Part shown: one piece after another, positions 25,908 to 38,789 of the stretch
How positions within the stretch are numbered: the stretch's first letter is position 1
Layout of the letters: each line of letters opens with the position of its first letter
From: Neocallimastix lanati (nom. inval.)
Taxonomy: Eukaryota; Neocallimastigomycota; Neocallimastigomycetes; Neocallimastigales; Neocallimastigaceae
DNA: 64,000 nt
Direction of reading: 5' to 3'
Assembly (NCBI GenBank): GCA_016946835.1
Contig: JACVTC010000038.1
Coordinates: 1,080,001 to 1,144,000 of the forward strand
Position numbers and translations under genes: made by a program
The notes under the pieces: model-generated
Databases searched by the model: none
Told to the model about the DNA's origin: nothing
What the model saw: only the letters and a program-made list of their open reading frames with translations

Positions 25908-26421
25908 TTTTTTTTTTTTTTTTTTTTATTTTCGATGTGTACCGCCCTAAGCCCCCTCAAGACATGGGAAGATTAAGGTAGTCACAACACTTTGTAGATA
26001 TAGTCCCTACTGGACAGCCTTACTGTTTATTCAGCATTGGTGCTCTAACCATACATATTATTGCTGAGATTTTTCTAGCACGATTTTTCTTAGAATGCTT
26101 TTTCGGTGCCTAACTACCTAGAAGCGAGGCTAGAGTAACCTAACCCAAACGAGTCACGTGCTAGTCCACTTGGTAATCGTATTTAGTTAGCAGATTGATT
26201 ATTCGTAGTTAAGCTACGTGCATTCATATGAACCCATATGCTAGGAATTCCCTCGTAAGCATATTAATGACAGTTACTAGCGCAATCCTCTCAGGCCCAC
26301 TGTTAGGACAGTATCTAGTCTATATTATTACTCCGGAATTTAAGAATATTATATATGAGGGGAGGGGGATATACTTACCTGTAAACGGAAACCCTAACCA
26401 CCATCAACCATAAAACCTTTA
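25908..26421 (-). mobile_element. 514-bp A-tailed retroposon, longest copy of the GTGTGTACCGCCC family
   Basis: Read on the minus strand, the element ends in GGGCGGTACACATCG and an A-tail (the T run at 25908-25927). ACCTTTTCTAT occurs at both outer edges (25897-25907 and 26422-26432), an 11-bp target duplication. It is clearly less AT-rich than the surroundings. The 61-codon plus-strand ORF at 26228-26413 has no recognisable similarity and is probably chance. The 3' end matches the elements at 14848 and 55534; the remaining ~400 bp are not present in those shorter copies, which look 5'-truncated. No clear pol III promoter boxes were found. Confidence 0.75.
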
Positions 26422-26499
26422 ACCTTTTCTATATGATCTCTTTTTTGAAGTTTACAATGATAATTAAACAAAAATCCTTGGGTGTTTTCTTTAGATTCA

Positions 26500-26966
26500 G
26501 GAAAGGATTATGATAATAATATTTATTACTTTATATTGATGAATGGAGTGCTCTTCTTTTGGCGGGCGTTCAATATATGAAAAAAATTAAAGTTAATGAT
26601 GAGGGAACGAAGACAAATTAGTTTGACAATTTTTTTTAAATAAAGTTCAACTTCGTCGACTATTCCGTAATTTGTGGGGATTACGGAGTTTCTAACAAAC
26701 AAACGTAAATACCATTAATTTGTCGTTCTTTTTAGATTGATGATGAAATTGGTATTCTGTTGAATCTATTGAATCTACCGTTTTGTTATAGAGCGAGCGT
26801 CGACGTCGAAATGATAAGACATGGATTTTCACCTCCCGGTGAAAGATCTGATACAGAATCGTTTGATAACACTAATACTGAAATTATTACTCGTAATAAT
26901 GGATGCGGTATTATCATCGATGAATGGGAAAAGTTAAAAACTATTGCTTCTAAAGCACTTTCATAA
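26500..26966 (+). pseudogene. Unrecognised coding-like fragment, copy A
   Basis: Two stretches look protein-coding by codon quality and GC content. The first (about 26535-26610) reads YIDEWSALLLAGVQYMKKI then KVNDEGTKTN. The second (from about 26735, after a good TTCTTTTTAG acceptor, to the stop at 26964) includes YRASVDVEMIRHGFSPPGER, FDNTNTEIITRNNGCGIIID and EWEKLKTIASKALS. They are in different frames with stops between. That fits either two exons of a gene whose 5' part was destroyed by the LINE and retroposon insertions, or a pseudogene. I do not recognise the family. A diverged second copy lies at 27095-27520. Confidence 0.4.
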
Positions 26967-27094
26967 TTATACAATATATAATATTTCATTTTATGTATTT
27001 TATTTTTTTTTTCATTAAAATCATGTAATTTTATTATTATTAAGAATTAAATAAAGTTTTCTCTAAGTTTAAAAAAAAAAAAAATAAAATTTTT

Positions 27095-27520
27095 TTTTAT
27101 GTATTGTATCTCCTTCTTAGGCGGAAATACAATATATGAAATTTTAAAGATTAGTTCTAGGGAAAGAAAATTATATATTAATATTATTTTTTCAATCATC
27201 TTCCAGAGAGAAAGAGAATACTTTTTTTTTATCTAATCATATAGTTTGTTAAGCTTGTGTGTGTAATATCTTAATTTTTTTTTTTATTAAAAAAAAAAAA
27301 AAATGTTACACTTATTTGTGAATTAGTAATTTTTTACTCTTATATGTTCAATTTTTATATCATGCCATTAAACCTACGATTGCTAAAGAGCATTAATATC
27401 TAAACGATAAGACATGGAAGAAATTATGATAAAAGTTTCCAAATGATAATATTAATCCACGAAGAATTATATCATCAATAAATGAAAAGAAGTTGCTTAT
27501 AATATAGTTTAGTCTTTATG
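27095..27520 (+). pseudogene. Diverged copy B of the fragment at 26500
   Basis: Follows copy A by about 550 bp in the same orientation. Shared phrases in order are CTTCTT-GGCGG, CAATATATGAAA with TTAAAG, GATAAGACATGGA, GATAATATTAAT and ATATCATCAATAAATGAAAAG. It is riddled with stops and more AT-rich, so it is the older, dead copy. Confidence 0.4.
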
Positions 27521-28414
27521 GTAAAATTATATATATATAAATATATATAAATATATAATTATCTTTAAAATTAATATTTATATGTTCCCTTTTATGGTTG
27601 AAGTTTTTTTTTTTTTTTTTTTTTTATTTTAGATGATTCACTATTCCATATTAGAAGGGAAAAGCAAAAAAAAAAAAAAATCTAAAAAAGAATATTTTTA
27701 TTGATAGAATTGTCGCATTTAATTAATGAAATAATATCTAAATTAAGGTTTGATATTATATATTCAAAGTTATCACTGATTAAACGGATTGACTAAACTG
27801 ACATTATATATTATACCTATTTATTAATAGTTTTCTTGAGTTATTTATTAATTTTTTTTTTTTTAGAAGGTATAATAAATATTTTTTTTTCCATCCTACA
27901 CAAAGTAAGAATCAATATTGTCAAAGTTGAATCTAAAATTTAATACAAGTTAAAAATTTTAATTAATAATAAATAATAAGTAATAATCATGTCTTCTCTT
28001 AATGAAATTTGTAGAAATTGAATCTTCGTGATACTATTTTATTTTTTATTTTTATTATTTTTTTTTTTTTTAGTAGATATTACATTATCTACTTACACAA
28101 AAGACATATATATCAATTAATATATATATAATATATATATATAAATATATATTTTATAATTATTATTATTTATATTAATATTACATGAACTTAAAAATTA
28201 TTGTTTTTACTTCCATTATTTTACTAAATATTTATGATAATAATTAACTAAAAAAAAAAAAAAAAAATTACATGAAATCATTCACTTTAATCGATTTATT
28301 TAATTAGTTTATAAATATAATTTTTGACAGGGCTCATTTCAATATATTCAATTTTTATTTTTTTATTTTTTTTTGTAATTTTTTAATTTTGGTTTATTTT
28401 TTATTTTTATGTTA

Positions 28415-28453
<39 letters not shown>

Positions 28454-28587
28454 ATTTTTATTGTAAAATTTTAAATTAAAAAAAATTTTTTTTAAACATT
28501 TTTTATTATTATTATTATTATTTTTTTTTTTATTTAGAACCAAATTAAAAAATTAATAGATATGAATCATTACTATCGTTTTCTTGT

Positions 28588-28623
<36 letters not shown>

Positions 28624-28885
28624 ATCTATTCATTTATGAAGTAAAATAGGATTAAAAAATAATAATAAAAATTAGGAATAAAATAAAAAAAAAATTAAAT
28701 AAAAATTAAAAAAATATATCCATAGCAAAAATATTTTTTTGTACTCATTTTCATTTATTTAAATTTAGGTTTTTATATATTATTTAGGTCTTTTTAATAA
28801 AGAAGCAAAAGAAAAAAAAAAAAGTAAAAAAAAAAAAAAAAATATTTTTCTAATTTTAGTAATAATAATAATTTGAAGTAAAAAA

Positions 28886-28926
<41 letters not shown>

Positions 28927-28962
28927 AATTAATTAATTAATTAATTAAAAGTAAAAAAAATA

Positions 28963-29021
<59 letters not shown>

Positions 29022-29335
29022 ATTTATATATTATCATATCATGTTATATTAAAAGAAAATAAAGTTTTTATGGTTAACTAGTGTATTTTGTTAAAAAAAA
29101 AAAAAAAATAAACCATTACACGGAGAATAAAAAAAAGTAACACAAAAAAAATTAACAAATAAATAAATAAATAAAAAAAAAAAGAGCCAAAATTTTTATT
29201 ATTATTTTTTTTAAGTATATCATTCATAATTTTAAATTAAAGTTTTTTTTTTAATTTTATTTTATTTTTTTTTAAAAAATATATTTTTATTTTATTTTTA
29301 TATTTTATATTGCTTTATTTTATTTTATTTCATTC

Positions 29336-29369
<34 letters not shown>

Positions 29370-29557
29370 TTTGATATATAATTTTAATGGATAGGTTAAG
29401 ATAATATTTAATTAATGAAAAAAAGAAATTTTTTTTTTTTTTTTGTTTTTTCATTATTATTTATTATTTATTATTCAAATTATTTTAATTTTTTAAATTC
29501 ATTATATAAGAATTCAAAAGAGATAATAAATGGGATAATTAATTACAAATAATTTTA

Positions 29558-29560
<3 letters not shown>
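27521..29560. other. Low-complexity intergenic DNA
   Basis: Poly-T runs of 20-40 bases (27606, 28419, 28591), AAAT arrays at 28887-29022 and many A runs. No gene seen. Confidence 0.85.
28885..29025. repeat. (AAAT)n arrays flanking a (TTAA)n run
   Basis: Two AAAT arrays (about 28885-28923 and 28964-29022) with TTAA units between them. Confidence 0.85.
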
Positions 29561-29603
<43 letters not shown>

Positions 29604-31660
29604 TTTTTCTATAGCCGCAATTATTGCGAACTTAAATCTTTATTTATTTATTCTTACATAAAATACATGAATACTTTTAATTATAATAAATAATAATAAA
29701 AAAAAACACAGAATTAAAAAAAAATAAATAAATATTATTTGTCCAATATGAACATAATGAACATAATAATAAAGAAACAGTAACGTGAAATAAAAAGTAA
29801 TAGTCAAAAATAAGTGTATAAATAAATTCAGAAAAAAGTTCATAGGCAACAAACCTCACCTCCTTATGGATTAGGGTTTGAATTGACTATCTGAAAGAAA
29901 TTATGGTCTTCTCCTTCAGAGGCATTGGCCCTGCTAGCCTGTCTTACTGCATTTTCAGCGTTGACGCTCCTGGTTAGTTTGCGCTTATACTTTCGGAATA
30001 GTAACCCTTGCCGAGTACTAGCCCGAGGCATAATTTCTGTAAGTAGAGCCGCAGATCGCACCAAGAACGGCGTTTTTGAATAATCACCAGAAATAATTTG
30101 GTTCTTAAACAAAATATTCCATTTCTTTTTGTAATTTAAATCTATTATATCTGCATCCCTTCCACCAAGAAGAAAGTCATATAATCGGTACCACGACACA
30201 TATATATTTACACACTCATTATTCAGAAAATTACTTAAATTACCACGATTTTCACCAATTGAACTATTCACTAAATTGGAAGTAACGATATTATAATTTT
30301 CACTATCACTAATATTAGTATTTCTATTTTTCACTATCACTATTTCTACTATTATTAACAATATTGTTTCTATTATTAATATTATTAATATTATACACTT
30401 CGTTACTACTATCAGAATCAGAACTTTGCTCTATGTTATTCATATCTGTGATAACAGTGTCTACATTACTATTAGATATTGGACAATATTTAGAAATAAT
30501 ATAAAATATTTCATAAAGAATTTCAATATCCTTAAAATATTTCATTCGAAATTCACGGAAAAGATAGCATTTAGAAAACCAATGTTCCAATCGAGGATTA
30601 CTATTTTTTCTATAACAACAAGGACACCTTTCAGGACAGTCTTCTTCAATAATTTTGGCGGCTTTGGCAACATGAGCATTGAATTTATATCCACATCTGG
30701 CATGAAGTACCCATCGGAAGCCAATGCTAAATTCAGGATATTTATAATTTAGTTTAAGATACTCTCTAGTTTTCTCGAAATTATTATTTTTATAAGCCTT
30801 AGCTTTGATTGATTTTCCTGCCATATCTCTATCCCAGTAAAAGTTTAAAATAGTTTTTTTTGATGGAAATTTTCTTAATTTGTCAGCTAAAATTTTACTT
30901 TCTTTATCCCATGCATGATGTCTACAACGAGAAATATTTCTAAGTAAATCAGAGATAATACATTTCGAGTTTTTCCATTTTTTAAAACACCTTACCTGAG
31001 CAATCGCGCATTTCACCGAAAGAGGAGGAACGTTAAGTTCTTTAGAAACACAATAAAAGGAAGTAAAGGTATTCCCTTTAGAAAATCCTTCAATCCAGTA
31101 TAATCCTAAATTAACTAGTATCTGTGTACTTCTTGTTCTATCTTTGTTAGATCCAAGTAGAGGTGGATAATATGAAACTTGTCCAATTACTATAGCTGAA
31201 AATAACATTCTTTTATAAGGGATAGGAATATGAGGGTTCTTAAGAAATCCTTTTATGGAATAAAGTGCAATTTCTAACTTTATTATTCATTCATCTGTAA
31301 TGATCGGTTTCAATTCTAAATCATTTGAAAATGGTACACCTAAGTAGGTATAACAATTCGTTTTAGGTAACTCTTGATTTGAAAGATAAAAGGTAGAATT
31401 ACTATTATAAAGATAACAAGAAACTTCCCCTCGTACTACTAGACTGGCACATTTATTAATACCAAATTGCATTTCATTATTTCTAGCCCATTTACTGGCA
31501 AACTTTAACAATTTCTTAAGTTGGGATCTTGTTGGAGCACATAATACAATGTCATCTGCAAAAAGACCTCCACAACAACATTTATCTTTTTGAAATCCAT
31601 GGACCTTGGAAAAACAGTCCACATCATTGGGGGTTTTCAAATTAAATAAAATTTTTATAT
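29561..31660 (-). mobile_element. 5'-truncated LINE of the same family, nearly open reading frame
   Basis: Minus strand. RT palm remnant 31640-31287 includes GGLFADDIVLCAPTRSQLKK with the catalytic Asp pair, and the thumb reads TNCYTYLGVPFSNDLELKPI. An in-frame TGA at 31287-31289 interrupts, and the same frame continues to 30327: KRMLFSAIVIGQ, IGFRWVLHARCGYKFNAHVA, then the motif DCPERCPCC...LEHWFSKC. One frameshift, in an AAT-rich stretch near 30340, leads to the last segment, ending VNAENAVRQASRANASEGED and a stop at 29864. The 3' UTR ends with an inverted repeat (CGCAAT/ATTGCG, 29616-29628) just before an A-tail seen as the T run at 29561-29601. Only one nonsense and one frameshift make it younger than the copy at 23561. 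Element copies lie in opposite orientations about 6 kb apart. No target duplication was found. Confidence 0.88.
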
Positions 31661-32395
31661 AAAAAAAATTTTATCCCATTTTATATTAACATATTAATTA
31701 TCTTTTTTTTTTTTAATTATTTTATTTGTTTATTTTTTTTTCACCAATTAGATTTACTACGAATTAAAGTTCAAATTAATTATATATTTTATATATAAAC
31801 TTATACATTATTTATAATTTCCATATTTATTTATTCTTGAAGAAATTATATTATATAAAATAAATTATTAATATATATATATTTATTCATTCTCATAAAA
31901 ATTAAAAAAAAAAAAATTCAAACTAATGATTATCTTTCATAACTACATTAAATAACAAATAATAACTATCTTTCATAACTACATTAAATAACCCATATAT
32001 ATATATATTAACTTTGAACCATTTATGTGTAATAAAAATAAAATAAAAAAAAAAAAAAAATTTTTTTTTATATTATAATTTCATTTATTTTTAATTTTTT
32101 TATTTATTATTTTTTGCACATGTACTTTTTTTTTTTTTTTTTTTTTTTTTTCTCGTGCTTTTTTTCCGATATTGTTTTTTTTTTTTTTAAAAAAAAAAAA
32201 TGTAATAATTTACAAACATAATATAGTAATAGAATTTATTTCTATTATTTATTTATTTATTTTTTTTAATATTTTGGTTTTATTTATTTATTTATTTATT
32301 TTTTTATAAAACCTAATTTCTCCTAAATAAATTTTCTTTTTATAAAAAATATTTTAAAAATTTTTTTATCTTTAATTTTTTTTCTTGTAAGAAGC
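31661..32395. other. AT-rich spacer between LINE and esterase gene
   Basis: Contains a 25-base direct repeat (ATCTTTCATAACTACATTAA, at about 31931 and 31969), poly-T runs and the probable 3' UTR of the minus-strand esterase gene. No gene seen. Confidence 0.75.
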
Positions 32396-33583
32396 TTAAC
32401 AGATAGTGTTAGCAGAGGTAATACCACACCAGTCATTGTTTTCGACATCCCACTTACCATCAGCATCAGTATAGTAAACGGTTCTACAGGTGTTAGTAGA
32501 ACAACATGGGTAGCCAAGATTCTTAGCCCAGCAGGATGGAGTCTTAATAAGACCACACCAGTTTCCGTTTTCAATACCCCATTCACCATCAGCATCAGTG
32601 TATTCAGTAGTGGTGGTAGTTTTACAGCAAGGGTAACCTAATTTAGTAGCCCAACAGTTATTTTGGGTTGGTTGTGGGTTGGAAGTGGTTCTAGTAGTTT
32701 TTATAGTAGTAGTGGTAGTCTTTCTAGTAGTGGTGGTAGTTTTAGCAACTGGCTTAACATCACCAAGAATCTTTAACATTTCATTAGCATAACGTTCACC
32801 GAAAGTACGGTAAGCTTGAGAAGAGAAGTGAAGACCATCACCTTGTTGACCTAAACCTTGAGAAGAAATAACATGAGCGGTTGGAATAACAGATGGAAGT
32901 CTTTGAATAATAGAATTCATACTACCACATTGACCACCTTGGTTACTTTGAACAACTTCACCAGCAAGAAGTGGAACATCCTTAGCATTTAAACCTAAGT
33001 CCTTAAGCATATCTTCATAGATAGCCTTAACACGGTTTGGCCAGTTTTGTTGACCAGTGTTAGTTTCACCTTGGTGAAGAAGAATTCCCTTGATGACACC
33101 AACTTGTTGAGCTTTCTTAGCAACTTCAATTAAACGACCATATGGGTTACCACCATAGGCATTAACTCTACCTTGCATGTAACTTTCTAATCTGTAGTTT
33201 CTGTAGTTATTCTTTTCGAAAAGTTGAATATCACAACCAGCAACAGCAACAACAGCAACACCAACCTTAATTTCTTGTGGTAAATTCTTAACTAAAGTAC
33301 GTCCAAAGTAATCGACTGGACCTAACTTACCATCACAATTAGCAAGTGGTGGGATAGCATCATACCAATTACCCATTTGACGACCATTACATCCACTAAC
33401 AGTTGAAATCATTTGGAAACGCTTATCAACAGTTCTATCTTGACTTCCAATTGGACCTTGACCTTCCATATTAGATTGACCAAAGGCTAAATAAATATGG
33501 AAGTTTGGATCTGGAGCGGCAAAAGTTTGAGAAATAGCCGATAAAGTAGTGGCAACAAAAGCTGCAATAGCGAAAGTTCTCAT
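32396..33583 (-). CDS. Secreted acetyl(xylan) esterase (CE6/SGNH type) with two fungal dockerins
   Basis: 395-residue secreted esterase, intronless. Signal peptide residues 1-22 (MRTFAIAAFVATTLSAISQT). The catalytic SGNH domain spans about 26-275: FGQSNMEGQ with nucleophile Ser37, the block LLHQGETN (170-175), and the Asp/His pair in GDGLHFSS (Asp249, His252). This is the pattern of CE6 acetylxylan esterases. A Thr-rich linker (281-300) is followed by two fungal dockerins, starting CWATKLGYPCC (310) and CWAKNLGYPCC (351), each with YTDADG and a WCG end. Fungal dockerins tether enzymes to cellulosome scaffoldins in anaerobic gut fungi, so this enzyme probably deacetylates hemicellulose in an extracellular complex. 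The first dockerin lacks the Cys present as TNTC in the second, having KTTTTTE there. Intronless CAZyme genes of this fungal group are often of bacterial origin; that is inference here. Confidence 0.93.
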   Translation of the reverse strand: MRTFAIAAFVATTLSAISQTFAAPDPNFHIYLAFGQSNMEGQGPIGSQDRTVDKRFQMISTVSGCNGRQMGNWYDAIPPLANCDGKLGPVDYFGRTLVKNLPQEIKVGVAVVAVAGCDIQLFEKNNYRNYRLESYMQGRVNAYGGNPYGRLIEVAKKAQQVGVIKGILLHQGETNTGQQNWPNRVKAIYEDMLKDLGLNAKDVPLLAGEVVQSNQGGQCGSMNSIIQRLPSVIPTAHVISSQGLGQQGDGLHFSSQAYRTFGERYANEMLKILGDVKPVAKTTTTTRKTTTTTIKTTRTTSNPQPTQNNCWATKLGYPCCKTTTTTEYTDADGEWGIENGNWCGLIKTPSCWAKNLGYPCCSTNTCRTVYYTDADGKWDVENNDWCGITSANTIC

Positions 33584-35924
33584 TTTTTTTTAATTTCTAA
33601 TATAATATTATAATAATAATAAATTATGATTAATTATGATTAATTATATTAATCATATAAAGTAATAATAATAAATATAATTAATAATGATATTTATAAT
33701 ATATTAATTATATCTTTGAAAATAATTTTCCCTATGTTTTGGAAAATTTAACTCTATAATAATATAAACATCTTTAAAATAACAAAAAATACATATATAT
33801 ATATATATATATAAATTCTCATTTATTACTTACAATACTTTTTATCAAAAAAAGTTTATAGTTTTAAAAAATATTTACAAGTAATCTAAAAATTTATAAG
33901 GGAAATTTCTTTAAACTTCTCTTTTTATCAAAAAAAGTAGAAAATTTATTTTATTTTTTTTTTGAATTTGAATACGAAAAAAAAAAAAATTATTTTGAGT
34001 TCAATTAATCTCTTTATATATAAAAATGAAATTATTAAAATTGAATAAAAAAAAAATATATAATCATATAAAATAAGATATATTTAGAATTTATTATCGG
34101 AAATAAATAAATAAATAAAGGATAAAAAAATATATTAATAATAAATTAAAAATGACTAATATGACAAAAAATTTTTAAGAATAACTATGATATAACTCAG
34201 TTCAGTTTATTTCTTTTAGGGAGAAGTTTTATATAATAATTATAAATTATGGTAACACAATCAAAAACATATAAAAATATATAATAAAATAATTAAAATA
34301 AAATTAAATTTTAATGAATTTATAAATTATTTACCTATTTACATAACATAAAATTTATGTTATAAATTTTATGCTTACATTAATTTTATGTATTTGTATA
34401 GAATTTATGATATTATATAAATTTATTTTATATTACATCCTACTATAAATCGGTGATAGTTAATCAAATGATTAATTAATGATTCATAAAACTATTTTTA
34501 TGTAATTATTAACAAAATAATTTATTAATAATTAAAGTTTATATTTTCATTTTATATCAACTAAAATTATATACAAATTTATAAATTCTATTTAATAAAT
34601 AAATAATAAAAGTTAAATAGTTATTAATGATTTATTTTAAAAGTAATATTTCTAATATTTTTTTTTATTTCAACCAATTAGAATAATTTATACAAAAAAA
34701 AATAATAAGAATTGTATTGTTTATTGTACTATAAAACAATTAACAATAACAATTATCAATAAAATAATTAAATATTACTCATTTTATTATAAATGAAAAA
34801 ATATTAATATTAAAGTTATAACAATAGATTAATAGATTAATAATTTTTTATTTTTATATTATTTAGTTCATTTAAAATAATTAATAATTTTTATATATAA
34901 TCAATCTAAATTAATATCTAAATTAATATTGAAATTATATAATATTAATAAAGGCGGCCTCTTATAGATATTTAAATCACTTATACCTATATTAATAACA
35001 ATTATTTATTTTACAAGTTTTGTACAAAAAAAAATAATAAACTGATAAAAAAAAATATAAAAAATTAAAACAAATATCATTATTATTATTATAAAGTTAA
35101 GATATATTATTATTTGATAAAGTTTGGCATCTAATTAAACACTTTTCTATATAATAAAGTTTTTGATATAAATTAAAATAAATAATAATAAAATTAAATT
35201 TTTTTATTAAAAAAGATTTATTAAATTTATAAAAATTTTAAATTAAAACTTAGTAAAAAATAAAATTAAAAAATAATTATATATTTAGATATGTATAGTT
35301 ACATTTATGATAAATAACTTTTATTTTTTTAATTATCATAATGGTAATGATAATTTTTAATTATTATCAAAGGGTCTAGGGACAAAATCTCATATGAATT
35401 TCAATAATTATTATAACAATAATTATATACATAAATAAATGAATATTAATTATTAAATGTTTAAAAATTCATAATATATATATATATATATATTTTAATT
35501 TATAAATAATTAAATAATTTCTTTTTTTCACTAATTTTTTAATTAATAAATTAGTACTTTTTTATATATTTTTAATTTTAGTGTTAATGAATGCAGAAAT
35601 GAGTAAAGAAATGAATTAGAAATTATATCATTTCTGAAAATTTATTACATTTTTATATAAAAAAATAATAAGAGATATAAAATAAAATAAAATAAAAAAT
35701 ATATATTATATTATTGTTATAATTCTAAAAAAGAAATATATAAATAATAAATAATAAATAACATTTATTGATTTTTTTTTAAAAAAAAATATATAACATA
35801 TATTTAAATTATAATTATAGATTGAACTATTTAAATAATTAAATATAACAATAATGTTGATAATATTGAGTATTAAAAATATCTTTTCTCATTTAAATAA
35901 ATAATTGACAGCTCATATTATGTA

Positions 35925-36150
35925 ATATGTATTATTTTAAATTACTATATAAACAATATATATATAATATATTATTTTAAATTACTATATAAACAATATA
36001 TATAATATATATATTGTTTATATTATGCAATTCATGTCATTTAATATATATTATTTTAAATTATTATTTAAACAATTTATATTATTTAATATATATTATT
36101 TTAAATTATTATATAAAAATTTATATTATATTATTTAATATATATAACAT
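35925..36150. repeat. ~45-60 bp imperfect tandem repeat
   Basis: Five units built on TATTATTTTAAATTA followed by TATATAAACAATATATA or TATTTAAACAATTTATA. Confidence 0.75.
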
Positions 36151-37069
36151 ATCATTTTTTTTCATTTCTTCATTTTTAAAATTTTAAAACGATGGATTCA
36201 TTTTTTATAATGTCACACAAAGGAATTAAATAAATTAATATAAAATTTATATATTTGAAATAATGCAGTCCATTCTTTATATTAAATTCCAAGGGAGACA
36301 AATATTATAAAACTCTATACTAACTTTATTTATTTTAAATAATGATTAATGCTTTAATTTTTGATTTTTTTTTATTGATTATAAATATTTAAAATTTTAA
36401 AATAAATTTTATTATATATAAATTTAAATATCAGATAAATTTCATTACATTTAACTTTTTATAACAAATATGGATAAAATATTATTATTATTGCTATTAA
36501 AAAAATAGAAAGACTAAAAATATAAATAAAAATAAAAAAAATATAAAGACTAAAAATATAAATAAAATAAAATAAAAAATAGAATAATTAACATTATTAA
36601 TATTATTATCATTTATTATTGTAATTATTATTTATTATTTATTATTATTATTATTTATTATTATTATTAATACTATTACTATTATTATTTTATTAATTAT
36701 TATTTATATCTTATTTCTTATTATTTATTAATATTTATTTATATTTAAATATCAAATTTATATTACTAACTCATATATTAAAAAACTTTAATTTTATATG
36801 TTTTACGTATATGGTATTATATAAAAATATAAAAAAAAGTTTTAATATGATATATTAAATTTAATATAAATTTAATACAAATATATTATTCGGATAGATT
36901 AAAGAATTAAAAACTATACAAAATTATAAAGAAATATCCATTTTTTTTATTTTTATTCTTTAAAAAAAATATAAATTAAATTAAATTAAATTAAAAAGGA
37001 ATAATATGATACAAAATTATAAAATGTTATCCATTATTTTTTTTTTTATTTTTATTCTTCAAAAATAAT

Positions 37070-37185
37070 ATAAAATATAAAATAATATAAAATGTAAAAT
37101 AATATAAAATGTAAAATAATATAAAATGTAAAATAATATAAAATATAAAATAAAATATAAAATAAAATAAAATAAAATAAATTAA
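37070..37185. repeat. 18-bp tandem array
   Basis: About five units of AAAATAATATAAAATGTA, degrading into AAAATA pentamers and hexamers on the right. Confidence 0.8.
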
Positions 37186-37959
37186 ATTAAAAATGAATAA
37201 TAAAGTATTATATACATATATAAAAAAAGTAATACATAGTAATAAAAAAAATTTTTAATAATATTTAATTTAATGAAATATAGAATCTTTTCTTCTTTTC
37301 TTTTATTACCATTATTATCATGATGATTATTGTTATTACTATTATCATTATTATTTAATGCTATTATCATCATTTTTATTTTCTTTTTCTTTTCTTTTCT
37401 TTTCTTTTTCATTTTTTCTTTTCTTTTTGATTCATACCTAGACATTTTTTAAATGAATATATATTTAAATAAATCTATTCATGATATTGTATTTGTAAAT
37501 TTTTTTCATAGTGAATATCAATAGTTGGCTATATTTTAATAATATATAATGTTTTATATATGATGAGACCTATAATAAAATGAAAATGAATGGACCAATT
37601 TAAAATAAAAAAGAAATAATAAACAAAATCTAAATAATGGGAAATTTTTATTGATACTAAACAAAATAACTATTTATTGGAAAATTTTTATTGATACATA
37701 GAATAATAATAATAATAAAAAAAAGGAGGCATTTAAATAATACAAAAAAAAAATTAATAACTTTAAAAAAAAAAATCCTACTATTTGAATTAATCATATC
37801 CTATAATAATGTTTTCTTTTTAATTTCTTTTTTTTTTTTTTTAATTTCTTTTTTAATTTCTTTTTTTAATTTTTATTAATTTTTCATTATTTAATTATCT
37901 ATTCACATATTAAATATTTATTAATCTATTTTTAATCGAATAATTATAACAATCATTCA

Positions 37960-38005
<46 letters not shown>

Positions 38006-38281
38006 GTTTTAGCTTTCATTATTTAATTATACTAATTTTATTCATTTAATTTATATTTATATCTAGAGTTATCATTATTATTACTAATTAGCTTAAAAAA
38101 TTAAATAGAGTCAATTAATATACCGTATTTCATAATTAAATAATTAATTAATTAATGTTCATATTATTACAGTACTTTTTTTTTTTTTATTTTATTTTTA
38201 ATAAATATAAGTAAAAAAAAAAAAAAAAACACTTTAAAATTATTTTTATGCCTTTTTTAATTTCTTTTTAATAAAATTAAT

Positions 38282-38318
<37 letters not shown>

Positions 38319-38704
38319 TTTTTTTTTTTTAATTTTTGATTTTTAATTTTTTGAAATTGAAATATGCTCATGACTTTTTCTTTTAATAATTTCATTTATA
38401 GTTTTATTTATAATATTTTTTTTAATTATTATTCATTTATTATTCATCATCATGAAATGTCTCTCTCTTTTTTTTTTTTCTTCCTTTAAAATAAAAGAAG
38501 AAATAATATAATTTCATTTATTTAATAATTATTAATATTTATATGATAATTATGCATTGTGTAATTGTCTCTTTTTTTTTTTAAAAAAAAATAATTAAAA
38601 AGAGAAGAAATAATTTAATTAAAAAGAAAAGAAATAATTTAATTTTGATTATTTAATTAAATTATTAATAATCAAATAAAATTATTATCCAATGAATACT
38701 TATT

Positions 38705-38750
<46 letters not shown>

Positions 38751-38789
38751 AAATAGAAAAACAAAAAAGCAATCTGCCTATAAATATAA

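Noticed and set aside
26228-26413. 61-codon ORF with hydrophobic stretch
   Set aside because: It lies wholly within the 514-bp retroposon and has no recognisable similarity; chance in a GC-richer element.
29864-31640. Functional LINE ORF
   Set aside because: An in-frame TGA at 31287 and a frameshift near 30340 remain, and the 5' half is absent.
37182-37445. Minus-strand ORF rich in K, M and N
   Set aside because: Only low-complexity AAAG/CAT repeats; no promoter, intron or codon signal.
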